From: Pyrocephalus nanus
Taxonomy: Eukaryota; Chordata; Aves; Passeriformes; Tyrannidae
DNA length: 64,000 nt
Direction of reading: 5' to 3'
Assembly: GCA_038380795.1 (NCBI GenBank)
Contig: CM076269.1
Coordinates: 6,820,001 to 6,884,000, forward strand
The translations under genes were made by a program, and so were the position numbers. The notes under the pieces are model-generated. The model saw nothing but the letters and a program-made list of their open reading frames with translations. It had not been told where the DNA came from and ran no database searches. This document shows positions 37,364 through 49,140 of the stretch, piece by piece. The number at the start of each line of letters is the position of its first letter. Positions within the stretch are counted from its first letter, which is position 1.

Positions 37364-38450
37364 AATATTCTTTCATGTCAATAAACACAAGCAGATCTGA
37401 TCAAATATTGATTTCCAGCACTGCTCTTTCCAAGGCAGCCGTTCTTTCTCTGTATAACATCGTGAGGGAGTCAAGTGATGGCAAGGATGAGGGATGTTTT
37501 CCACTGCCATGTCTCTCTTTTGATGCCTCAGGGAGTTCTTTACAGATTCAAGAGGAAACAAAACACATATGGCTTTGAAGAGAGAGAGCTCACTCTTAGG
37601 ATTGTCAACACTGACTGAGGAGTTTTCCTTGGATTATTCACAGGAGAAGTTTTATACCAAGATCTGGATGCCCCCCTTCAGCAGGTGGACTCTCCACAAG
37701 CTTCATATCTAAAGCCAAGATATTAATAAACATAAAAGGAACAAAAAAATAAGACCATTCCCCAGCAATTTAACCTGGAAGGATTTCATTTCCCTCCAGT
37801 ATTGCTGATGATATCCACTTCCCATGAAATATTTTCAGATAATGCAGTGCTGGATAAAAGCCCTCAAGTCTTCAGGATGAGGGATAGCCATTGACCAACA
37901 TTACATCAAAATATTTGCCAGGCCTAGTAGATGGTTTCCATCCAACCAGCACAGGCAACCACTTGTGCCCTGGGACACTTCACAGGAGCACTGAGTGGTC
38001 AGATATCTCTTCTACAGACACTTCCACGAGTAAATCCTGCCTAATTCCCTACTCTGCTGCTTTCCTTTTCCTTCCACCCTCTTACCCTTTCCCTCCTACA
38101 CACCAGAGCACGTTGTAAGGAGACAGCAGGGTAAAATTCCTGCCAGCTTTAACAATTCCTTAAGGGCAACAGAGTCCTAAACATTTCATTCACTTTGCTA
38201 AGGATGAAGTGCGAGTCTGCCACGTAGCTGTGCCTCAGAAACCACAGCAGAGAGGAAGAAGAAAAAGACATTGTCCTTCCCCATGAGCAGTGGAGGACAC
38301 GACAAGGGAGAGGATCTCCTCTGCTCATGCAAGAGCAGGACTTGATATTTTCCTTCTGCTTCTATAGTAAGGTTTCTCAGATTGGGGAAGATTCTATTGA
38401 GTTCCTGTAAAAAGTCAAAATTTGTCCTTCTTCAGCAACAAAAAGAGCAT

Positions 38451-38468
38451 TATTTATTTATTTATTTT
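38451..38468. repeat. (TTTA)n short tandem repeat
   Basis: About four copies of TTTA. Confidence 0.75.
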
Positions 38469-38631
38469 TCAATTTCCCCTAAAAGTTGCCCAATATACAA
38501 GGAAAGTGCCGTTACTGTAGGGCACATCACAAGCACTTGGGAGAGTAAGTAAGAAAAAGGAAAAATCTCCCACTGAGCTCCTCTTTTTCAGAAGCATCTT
38601 TCTATGATCAGCAGATAGTTGTTATGACTTC

Positions 38632-38666
38632 TTTTTTTTTTTTTTCTTTTTTTTCTTTTTTTTTTT
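38632..38666. repeat. Poly-T tract (35 bases, two interruptions)
   Basis: A 35-base pyrimidine run, all T except for two C. Confidence 0.9.
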
Positions 38667-41460
38667 AAATTGTTTTCCTATATTTTACCAGATTATTTTT
38701 TCTTCTTGATTGCAGAAAACATTTTCAGTCTGGAATAATTTTTAACTACTTCATTAAATTGTCCTAAAACACAAAGAATTTGAAAGCATTATGCTTTTAT
38801 GATGTGCAAATCCATTCTAGAGCTTAATGGAGCTACTGCTGTGAAACCATAAATCAGCATGGGCAAAACAATGAACCATAATATTTCGCACTAATGTGGG
38901 AGGGACAGTTTCTGGCCCTTTATATAACTTTTAATCTGTGTTAAGCAAGAAGTATTAAGACAGACTTAGAGACACTGTCAGGGTTTGAAATCAAGTATGA
39001 TAAAGAAAAACAATTCATTATTACTTCGCAAACGGGGTTAACTCAGGCCCTTTTTAAAAAGCCAGTCGAGCCCTGCAGTAGTTCTGTGTTTCTGAAACTC
39101 AGTTGCCCATTTTTAATGGAGAATGGAAAAATACCTTGTGGGGATATAGAGCAATTTAAAGCATTATGAAGACAAAATACTAAGTACCACTTCTTACTGT
39201 ACACACCATTTCATCAGGGCATTTTTAATCAGCAGGCCTCTGAGAGAGCCGAGCTCAGCTCCACAATATTTAATGTCAATGGCTGCTGGTTAGCAGGGGT
39301 GGCAATTCTGCTTAGTGGGGACATCTTCCAGTGATTTAGCAGTGATTAGTGCTTCTCAGTCTCCTGCTGACTGTCGCTGCTCCTTCCCCTAACAATAGCT
39401 GCTTGCTTTCCTCAGCTCTTCTGCCTGGGAGAAATTGGTTTTAGTGTTTTTCCAGCGCCCCCTTCTTCCTCCCAGCCTCCTGGTTTCCTAGAAGGAGCTC
39501 TGGTCCCCAGGGCTTGGGGAAGGCCCTGCTGCACGACCAGGCATGCTGTGAGTGGCCCAGTTGGCAGCGTTGCACTACTGTGGGAGCAGTCAGTCCCTTT
39601 CTCAGTGCCCTCAGCATTTAATTCCCCCTCCATGGATCTGTCCAGTGGCAACAAAACACTTCAGCCCAAGTTTTCAGTTCCCTCGGTAAGAGCACTGTCT
39701 TAGGAAGGGAAACTTCTCTGACCTACTTCATGTGATCAACAGAGAGCTCAGCAGAGACTGTCAACTAGACAAATTCCACAGATTTTTTGTAATTTTATTT
39801 GGTCCTTTTCTTCAGGACATGCTCACACATTAAATACCAATAAATGTATTAGTGGTGCTGGACTCTGCTAAAATTCCAGACCTGCTATTTCAATTGTACT
39901 TTTAAATATGAGATATCATTTGACTGTTTCCTTCCCCAACCTGGTTAAAACAGTGATTGTGCTTTTGTAGGTGGGGCTGGTTAAGTGATGCTCCATTAAA
40001 TTCCTGGGGAAAAAAAAGTCTTGCAGTTCTTGACAATTAGTTTTATTTAAATTTACTAACAATGGAGCCTGAATAGAGTCCTGATTTAGTGACATAAAAT
40101 AACAGAAACACTCCTTGCTGTTTCTTTTCTCTGTAGAACAATGTCCTTCTTCCCTCACAGGACACTTTGGGCTCCTTATATCAGAGTGGATGATACCATG
40201 TCTAAAATATCAGTTATCTATTATTGGTTTTGCCATAAACTTCTTGCATAATCTTCAAAAAGTTACTACTTCACCATCTAAAGGAATTAACCTCGCACTG
40301 TACACTACCTATTCCATGTTTCCATGACAAATATAATGGCAATAATAGATAACAGGATTTTTTTAAAGTATTTTAAAGGAGGGGTGATTCCAAAACACTT
40401 ACTGGCTGGGGTTTTTTGGGGTTTTCTAACAGCCAAGAAACCCTAAAGGAAGTCTTTGAGCAATAGCTTCATTCCTGCATCTGCTGCTTTTAGAAGAATT
40501 AGCAAATGTGTTGGTATTCAAATGACATCAATAAAATGATCGTATATGAACACTTTTTAAAATGCAGAGAGGGAAAGAGAATGCAGAAAGCTGTAGAGTA
40601 ATTCAATATTCCAAAGACTGCAGCCTATGAACCCAAGACAATAAGGACTCTATAACAATGGAAGTCTACGGTGTACATAGAGTTTTGATATCAGACTTTA
40701 TTTTTTAATCAGAGAATGAATTTTATCAATGTTGGTCTAAAGTAACCTTGGGCACTGTTAAGATTGCTAAAGGGGGAAGGAGCCTGGATAAAATAATTAC
40801 ATATAAATCTCCAAGAAGAAATTGCATTTGATCCCAAGTACACACAGAATATATTACAACCAGGCTATTTTTAAAATACTTACTCAAAGAGATTGAAAAA
40901 TAAGAATTTTCTTGGACATAAAGAGGAAAAAAGCACCTACTTTTAACATTTTGTAAATTGTCCCTACACTTCTTTAAAGACTGCAGGAGAAACCCTCACT
41001 TGATGTAAATGGTTCTAGACCTGCATCTTCAGAAAATTACTAGAAGCAAGACACACAAAGTCTCTGTGTTTGTATCCCTACATTGTAAATTACAAGCAAT
41101 TTCAGGACAGAAACAAAAAATGATGAATCCAACCACTGTTGAAACTGGAGTTCAGCTGTCCTGCTGCATTGACAGTATCTAGCTTTAGGTACTCAGTTTA
41201 GGAGGTTTTTTAGCTGGCTTGTCTCCACTGTCAGTAGTGCAAAGAAAGACAATTCAGGGAGGGGGGGGGTTCAATTCAGAACACACATGTGAGGCTCCTA
41301 CTCTGGGCAGCTGTCAGCCCTACACACCCACCCTGAGGTGATCAGCCTCTCCCCTTGACATGCCTCACCCAGCATGGCAGTCAGGGCTGACACCTTAGTA
41401 CCAAGATTTTTCAGCTTTATTCAGGAATCAACACTTTTTTTTTCCTGTTCATCTTTACAG

Positions 41461-41540
41461 TGAATGTTGCACATCCGGAAAACCACGCTGAGCAAGTGAT
41501 AAATGTTCACTGGAGACTAAAGCTCCTTAGCTTGGGATAA
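41461..41540 (+). other. Short open segment after a strong 3' splice site
   Basis: A long pyrimidine tract, TTTTTTTTTCCTGTTCATCTTTACAG, ends at 41,460 and is an excellent 3' splice site. One frame is open for 25 codons to TAA (41,538-41,540), starting NVAHPENHAEQVINVHW. There is no polyadenylation signal immediately after it and no recognised homology. It may be a terminal exon, but chance is more likely. Confidence 0.12.
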
Positions 41541-42873
41541 GCCTATCACTCATAAAGATGCTGCCATGCCAGAGCCACTGGACATGTCGTATTATTTGGG
41601 CAGCCCAAAAGAAGTTTAGCTCCATTTCTTGCTCAGGAATAATTTGGTGCACTCATTTGCATCAGGTTGTGTGCAGTGTTTGTAATATTGTGTCTGTGTG
41701 TTCCATGTGTCACAGGACCGACTGAATTTCACAACTTGGATATTTAGGAACCAGTCATCTAGTGTAGTTATCTTATCTCTTTTTATTATCAATGGAGGGA
41801 TAAAATCCCTTCTATAGGATGAATCTTTTTACTTCTTTCAGATAAACGTCTTAGGAGAGAGTGAATCATCTTTTAGAGCTTCTTTGCACACACCAGACAT
41901 TAAAAAAGAGCCCAAACTGGCAGCTCAAACAAGGTCTTAACTATGGTTTGTCATCAGATGAAATTAATTTCACCCTAAAGTTTGTAAAGGCTGGAAGGCA
42001 CACAAGGACAGCTACTTCCCTGAAGCATCCAGTCTCTGATGCTTCTTTGTGGATTAGGTATTTTAAACTTAATCTTTGTAGGAAGATTCTCAACACACTA
42101 GTAAAGAAAGGAGGCAGAAACTTTTATTTAGAAAGTTTAAGTCTCTTTAGCAAGAGATGCTATAGAATAAGAAAAATCTAAAAATAAGGAAAAGAGTTTT
42201 TGAAATGCTTAAACCACATTAAGCATTACATAAGCAGAACTAACAAGCAAAACAAGTCAGATGAATTTCAAGTGGCACTAAATATAACCCTGTAAGTTAT
42301 GCCATTCTGGAAGGCTGATTTCCTGAATCAGAAAGCCAGTTAGCATTAATGGACATAACTTCTAGGAGAGATAACAAAAGGAAAGGAGGTTAAGGGTTGA
42401 ACACGTTTTGTTCTGTTTATTCTCTGAAATCCAATTAACTTCAGGTATTTGAGAAGACAAAGCTTGAAGAAGACATCTGAAGAAATGTAAGAGATTGAGA
42501 CTCCTGAAGGAACAGGAAGAACTCTTGATACAAACATTGCCACACATCCAACAGGGCAAGCTCTTTGAATTAGGCATGAAAGAAACAACAGTCCTTCCCA
42601 ACAGTCCGGAATGGAAGGTTTTTTTTGTAATTTCTGATCATCTCTCTGTGCCTCTAAAGTCATCACCTCCAGCAGGTTAAAATCCACCACTGCTGCCTGT
42701 GCCAGCTACCTGTGTTCATTAGTCTGAGCATCTAACAATTGCTGAGGCTCAAAGGGCTTGCAACCTGCTCAGCACTGAGGTTAGGGGCTCATTTGTGTGG
42801 CACTGGTTGCACAGGCAAGAAGAAAAGTCAAGATGCATAAGCAGGTCTTGCACAAACAATTTGTTAGTGATTT

Positions 42874-42905
42874 AAAAAAAAAAAATCTCTTCCCCCCCCC
42901 AAAAA

Positions 42906-42939
<34 letters not shown>

Positions 42940-42940
42940 T
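42874..42940. repeat. A12 / C9 / A24 compound homopolymer tract
   Basis: Runs of 12 A (42,874-42,885), 9 C (42,892-42,900) and 24 A (42,901-42,924) are followed by GAAAGAAAAGAAAA. The direct C9-to-A24 junction is unusual and is a place where assembly or base-calling error is plausible. Confidence 0.9.
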
Positions 42941-44124
42941 CTAAGTTACTGCACCAAAATATAGCTGTGTTCTGAACACTCTTCCCAAATGTTTGTAAGC
43001 TCAGTAACTAGGAAAACTTTTGACAAAGATGTATGCAGGTAGATCTGTCATGATGCTTCTGCAGCTTTGGGGGAAAAACATTTGGTCACTCTGGAGAACA
43101 AGAGAGAGAGAAGTAAACTCTGACAGAATGAGCTACAACCTTCTAGACATCAGGTCCATGCATGCAGAATGTGTTACCACATCTGAGGCTCACAGATTGG
43201 TCTGCTGTCACCAGAACAAGTATAAAAAAGGTAAAAGAAAAGAGCTGCATCATACTGAACAGTCATAATTGACCCATGAGGGACGGGTACCCCACAAACC
43301 CAAACAAATCTATATACACACACATGTATATCCAGCTTCCAGAAGCAGAGAAGAAACAAGCCATGACTAGACTGGTAGAATTAGGTGTGCCTGATGTTGG
43401 TTCTGCTTGCACATGGTTATCCTTGCACATGTATACGGGGGAAAACTGCTCGGAAGCAGCTCATGTGAGGGATGACAGGCACAGTGTTGATTTTTTCCCA
43501 TGGGATGGTTGGGGTAGGGAAGTTTCTTTGTAAATTAAGCCCCTGCAGGAAAAGCAAAGATGAAGAGACTTTGCTGATCTGGACAGGATTTTCAGATCAT
43601 TGCTTGCAAAAGCATTCCCTCATTTTCACCCAAAAAGTTCTGTATCTCCATCATGCAGTTTCAGTGCAGGAACCGATATTAATTTCTGTCAGATTATTAT
43701 ACTAGAAAGAAGAAATACTAAGAAATTAACTTAGGAGATACTAAATATCAGTAAAATAGAAATCCTAGAACAAAACTAATTGTAATTTGTATAGCTGGAG
43801 GCATAGGTAGATAAACACCTGAAAGAACACCTCACAAATCGAGGATTTGCTAAAGTCAGTGGGATTTCAGCATTATTGGGCCATCTGCAGGCTCTCAAAC
43901 ACAAAGTTTGAAGAAGAACTTTCTCTTCATAGACATGTTTTGAAAATGGCAGTCTGTCAAGTAATACTATAGGGGATCCATCTCACTTTACAGGATATGC
44001 ATCAGAGCTAAACTGGTCAATTAGGATTCTCTTAAAATAAGAGAAACAGGCCCCTCCAAAGCACAGTTCTATTGTAAACAGAAAATTCAGGATGGAGTAT
44101 ATTTCCCTGTAGATGTGCCTTCTT

Positions 44125-44139
44125 TTTTTTTTTTTTTTG
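44125..44139. repeat. Poly-T run
   Basis: About fifteen consecutive T. Confidence 0.85.
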
Positions 44140-44920
44140 TCTCCATCTATTACTGGGCAAATCTAGACAATGAGATGTTTAACTCCAGTGGATGAGGTTA
44201 GACAAGAAGAATTCTTCCCAGCAAGGCAACAGATGAGCACATTCTCCTGGACTCCCAGAAATAAAGAGCAGACTTGGCTGAGGAAGGGAATGGAGAATTG
44301 GATCCCCATTTTGCACTAGCAGAAAGGTATGAAATCAGCTCTCCATCTCCTTGCTGTCTATGCAGCTCTCTATTCCCTGTAGTGCTGCTTCTCCTCTTTC
44401 ACCCTAATCTGGTTGATTTGGGATTAAAATATGAAAGCAACTAGCAGAGAGTAGTTTTATTTAACAGCTGCTGTAGAGGATGGCTTAGAGCTCCCTCCTG
44501 TTACTTCGAAAGATACAATGCCAATAAATCTAGTACTGAGTAATGGTAACAACATGCTCAGTGTTAGCACCGTTCTTGCCCTGCTTGCTTGTCCTGTGAG
44601 AAAGATGAATGACTTTCATGCCTCACATGAGAATCATAAATAGCCTGGTATGAGAAAACTAATTCAGTGCTTATGGGGCACCAGTGCCAGTGAAAGCATT
44701 TTTTGGGAGCATGCCAGGGAGCTCTGGCTTGCTTGCAAAAACCACTGAGTTTTCTTTTCTCACATCAGTCCTTTTAGTAAAGAGGCCTTTGGAGTTTATG
44801 TCCACAACGGTTTGAACACTGTGAGGGGAGCAGTGCCTGGTTTTAGTTGCAGAGAGTGTTACCATGCTTCTATAAATTACCTTCTAAGCCTGTGGCTGTA
44901 GCAGTAACAGAAAGAACTTT

Positions 44921-44957
44921 AAAAAAAAAAAAACAGGAAAGAAAAGAAAGAAAAAAA
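44921..44957. repeat. A-rich tract (A13 then GAAA words)
   Basis: Thirteen A followed by purine words built on GAAA, then a C-rich patch. Simple sequence only. Confidence 0.8.
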
Positions 44958-46180
44958 CCACCAAACCCCCCCTGAATCCTCCCCAAAATCTCTATTCTGC
45001 ATCCATGAAATCAAAGATTATAGATTTCATAGAAATGGTAGATAGAACTGAAAAGCTGTACAGCACTAAAACTGGGAAAGGAAACAGTATTTCTCTAAGT
45101 GGTCTAGGCCAAGATTATCAATCCAGATAGGGCAACATTTTGTAATGAGGGACTTGCAGGCACAATAAAATAAACAGGATGGGTGGCAACTCTCAGTCGC
45201 AGTTATCTGGGTGCAACGGTATTTGAAGAGAATAATTTTGGAATCAAAATGTGTCTCCAAGCAAATATTCAATGTCACTTATATGGGAGGACTTATTTAC
45301 TCTACATTTAAGAGGTTCACATCCATTTCTATCCAGCAAACTAAAATAAATTGCCAGCCAATTAAACTGGTTCAAGTTTCCGTCTATAAATGTATGAAAG
45401 GCTATTTTTTAATATCTTTGTCAATTCTCATTTTAATTATGTAAGAAATACATTTTATGACCATCAAATTAAAACAGAAGCTAACCCATCTCATTAAACC
45501 CACCTGAAAAGAAACAAAAAGCACACTAGAGTGACAAATACCAAGTGCTGAAGCATCTAACAGTATAAAGGGCCGACAAGCACATTCCTTACAAACCCTG
45601 AAAAAGTGGAGCAGTATTGCTGAACTAAGTTTGTCTGGTGATATAACCCAGCATGAGCAGGGCACTGTCCACCCCACTACAGCACTGTCAGTGTGCCTTG
45701 GGTTTGACCAACTGGGAATGTCGTGTGAAGAGGCTTCCACAGTGGAATAAGGAGTTCCCAGTACTGTGATTTTTTGGTGGTTATATTAAGGGAATAGAAA
45801 TAGCACTTGGCTGCTAAACTCCTGAGCTAAGTCCTCCAAAAGGGGATGGTTGGTAACACAGATAAACGCTGTGTTTCTACTTCACATCCGACAGCACCTC
45901 TAGTCCTGATTTTATGGTGAAAACCACTCTCTCTGAGCTACCCTGAGTTAAACTGTGCTGAAAATTTCTGGGCTTCTTGGAGTCTGTGGACAGACCAGCC
46001 GATCAGACAGCGCTGAGAGCCAAATTTTCTGCTGGCTTAACACCATCAGCGTTGGTGGAGTTGTGCCAACAGAGAATTTGGCCCTTGAACTTGGAGTCAG
46101 CTCTCTGAAAACCTGTCCATTTCCAAGCAACCACAGAATGGGCTGTGGGGGCCACACAGAGACTAAAGCAAATAAGGAGC

Positions 46181-46205
46181 TTTTTTTTAAAAAAAAAAAA
46201 AAAAA
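46181..46205. repeat. T8A17 self-complementary homopolymer junction
   Basis: Eight T followed directly by seventeen A, so an 8-bp arm can pair with no loop sequence between. Such junctions are mutation-prone. Confidence 0.9.
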
Positions 46206-47894
46206 TCTGTGTGAGTACTTTTGGTCTGCCACCAAAAAATAAATAGCGCCTTCAGCTTTCCACCATCTGCAGGACCTGTAATTGCCCAGCCCAGACTCCA
46301 AAGGGGCCTGCAGGCTGAAACTGGTTTTGCTTTAGGTTTTAGATCTTACAAATGCTCCGTCTCCTGTGAGGTAATGCAGGTTTTGTTAGACCTTTTCAAG
46401 CTTTGACTGTCTCACAATTCATTCCAGTCACTTAAACACCAGCACTGTCCCCAATATGTCCTGCCTATCTTTTTCATACCATTTTTAGTGATCAGAAAAG
46501 ATTTTTTTTTTTTCACTGTATTCTTTTCCCCTACTGTTCCCTTTTTTGCCTGCTGGCAATAATTATAAGTTGTGCAGGACACAAAAAAAGCGGATATTAA
46601 ATAGACTGTATTTTATTAAAAATACTGTCATAGGCTTCAGTCCTGGACCAGCAGTCTGACTAATATATATTTGCCTTCCTTTGGAACATAAACATAGTCA
46701 TTATCCCTGACAAAACAGAACAAAAAAAAAAAGGGGAGGGGAGGGGGGAGAGAATTGTAGCTCTTTAGTAATAATTTAAGGTTTTAATTTATTTCCTTGC
46801 AACACAACATTTACATGCATCTGTGTAATTGTTTTTCCTATGCATTCTGGTCAAAATGCATCCTACTTCTCAGGTGCATGATAATGAAACATTTATATCC
46901 TATATTCTGGGATGAATTTATATTGATTGTTGCATATTATATTATTAATATTAACATGCCACTCCTCCCCTTTAATTGTTCATTTCATAATAATAGCTCC
47001 TGTGAAGGAATCTGATTTTCTGGAAATTCTGCACAAAATTTTTTATCTATCCCAGCCCAAGGATGTTGGGCCAACTCTTCAGGTGTTATAGCATTAGTTG
47101 ATTTATACCACCTGAAGGTCTCATATCTCATTTCAAATTGTGTTTCACTTCAGCTCTTAGACTTTTGGGATAATTCTTCAACTTGATCAGTTCCATTTGT
47201 GAAGTTGTGATTTTCTTTCTTTCCCCCCTTGTTTGCTGAAGAAAGGTGTATATATAACCTGTCTAAAAAGTTTAATTCTGTAAAGATCTCTGACCCAATG
47301 CACAGGGAAAACATCCTCTTTCTTGGCATCTGTATTTGCTGCTCACTGCTTTGTTTTTAGAAATGTTTGCTGATCACTGTTGAATGCAATTTTGACTGGA
47401 ATCAAACTAATTGGCCTGGGGTTGAATTGCTGAAATCAAATGCTGTTTTACAGCTAGCTCCATTCTCCATGAAATGTGAAAAAGAGAAGACCCTCTGCTG
47501 AAGTTCTATTGGAACGGCAGGATTAAAGCAAATGAAATTGGGCAAAAGCTCTAACTGCTGAGCTTTGGAGTCCAGAGATACCCCTGGATAAAATATCTCT
47601 AATCAACTTAATACCACGAGAGTTAAGGCAAGATCTTGTGTCATGTTCTGAGGGTGAGAGATCAGAGCATTCTGAATTTGTATACAGATAATACAGTGGC
47701 TCAGATATTGGTTTCATTCCTGTCTGATCCAGGAAATGGAATTCGCTTCTCGGACGTACAAAGCACCAGATAATACTGGCACAGTACTTTGCTTCCAGGG
47801 AGTCTATATCTTCAAATGATCTGAAAATGTATTACACAGAGGGGACTGCACAGCATAAAGATATGAGTTGATTATCAGACAGGAATAGTACTCC

Positions 47895-48500
47895 AGACCT
47901 CAAAAATATATCTTTACCTGCTGCATTAAGTTCTGGTCACTGTACCTGAAAGGGTGTTAACTATGAAACAAGAATTGTGGATATATAGCTCTGTATCAAC
48001 AGGGCATTTATCAAAGGCTGGGGCCTCCTAATTTAGAGGGGAAAAAGGACACAGACAGTAAGCAATGATATAAAAGAACTAAGCTGACTGCCATTTACCA
48101 CATCTAATGTCAGGAGATGAGGATAGTTCAGTGAAACAGAAGGGCTGAACATTTAAAACATTATAGGAATAATTCTTACAACATGCACAGTTCATCTCTG
48201 ACACGCTCTAGCACAAGTCAGTAAAGGAACACAGTATGATTTAAGAATTATTTGATTTCTGTACATCTAATGAGAATATTCAGGTTTGCATCTGGGTAGA
48301 AAGAAGTAGAGGAATTATATAGCTCTTATGAAAGACTTTAACCATTTTCTGGTATTTCTTAGAAGAAATTGGGCTACAGATATGTTATTCCATGGCTGCC
48401 TACTATGGGAACTCTCAGTGATGTGTTTGTTATAGCTCATTACTGGTTAGAGGATGAAGTGACTCTTTGATCTGATTTGGTGTGGTTACTCCTTCCCAAA
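47895..48500 (+). mobile_element. Old CR1 LINE fragment, 5' truncated
   Basis: Landmarks follow the 3' half of the old amniote CR1 type in order. 'ttctggtcactgtacctgaa' is the end of the reverse-transcriptase region ('ttctggtcac..tacct'). 'ctgccatttacca' and 'gagatgaggatagttcagtg' follow, with 'aaacagaagggctgaa'. Near 48.39 kb comes 'ttattccatggctgcctact', and the end block resembles 'ctggactagatg..ccattggtctgatcc.gtatgg'. There is no intact frame. Divergence is heavy, well beyond that of the younger CR1 at 55.3 kb. The 5' boundary is approximate. The subfamily is not assigned. Confidence 0.7.
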
Positions 48501-49012
48501 TGGCTGGGGTGAGAGTGATGTACCTGAGGTGACAGAGAGACTCAGTGACACAACTGGGACCATCTCCCAAGAGACTGAGATCTCTCAGCTCCAATAGCTA
48601 AGAATTTGACACAAGTCACTCCTCAGTTTTGGAAATAAAGGACCAAAGACCTCTTTAACAAGGAACAAAAGGTGCATTTGGAAGGATGAGGGGTTTATTA
48701 TCTGAATGCACATATATCATCTTAATGTGTCCTACTGTAAACATTGATACAAAGTAATGCTGTAATGATTTGCAGACTAAGCTGGACTGGAACTGGTTTA
48801 GGCTCATTCAGTCAAACAGGTTGTTAAAACCACATCTGGTTCTTGCAGTGGGTACTGAAAGGTGCCTTCTGCAACCTCTGCAATTACTGCTGCTGCTTCT
48901 TCTCCTGGGAAATACATTGCCCTCTGTTGCCTGGTGACTGCACCTACTCCTTGCCTCTTGGCTTGACCCCTATGACATCTTCACCCAACTCCTAGGTGGA
49001 CAAAGAGGACAC

Positions 49013-49140
49013 TCATAGGATCATAGAATGGTTTGGGATGGAAGGGACTGGAAACATCCTCTAGATCCAACCCCCTGCTGTGTGAGCTTCTTGCCCCAGA
49101 CTCCAGTCCCAGCCTTGCCAAGGCCTCTAAAGTAACTCCC
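49013..49140 (-). mobile_element. CR1 LINE 3' end, antisense
   Basis: Begins with the tandem octamer TCATAGGA TCATAGAA, followed by 'tggtttgggatggaaggga', and 'ctagatccaaccccctgc'. This is the complement of the avian CR1 3' tail. The inner part ('cccagccttgccaaggcctc') still resembles the complement of the region about 80 bases from the end, then similarity fades. It is short and non-coding. The inner boundary is approximate. Confidence 0.85.

Larger units (their letters stand above)
30841..38631. other. Gene-free DNA, two candidate exons and small repeats
   Basis: No recognised gene. Two candidate minus-strand exons (31.3 and 33.95 kb), one old repeat (33.57 kb), an AT-rich TA/CA tract at about 32,965-33,020, a (TTTG)n tract and a CR1 scrap are listed separately. 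The remainder is unremarkable AT-rich sequence. Confidence 0.55.
38667..47894. other. Gene-free DNA rich in homopolymer runs
   Basis: No recognisable gene. It contains the A12/C9/A24 tract (42.9 kb), A/T runs at 44.1, 44.9, 46.2, 46.5 and 46.7 kb, and a strong 3' splice-like site at 41.46 kb with a short open frame after it. Otherwise unique AT-rich sequence. Confidence 0.55.

Noticed and set aside
43846..43900. 'gtcagtgggatttcagcatt' as another ancient palindromic repeat
   Set aside because: Only one short word fits, with no second arm.
46732..46749. G-quadruplex in the GGGGAGGGGAGGGGGG tract
   Set aside because: Only three separate G runs with single-base loops. The fourth run would have to come from splitting G6 with no loop, so it is not canonical.
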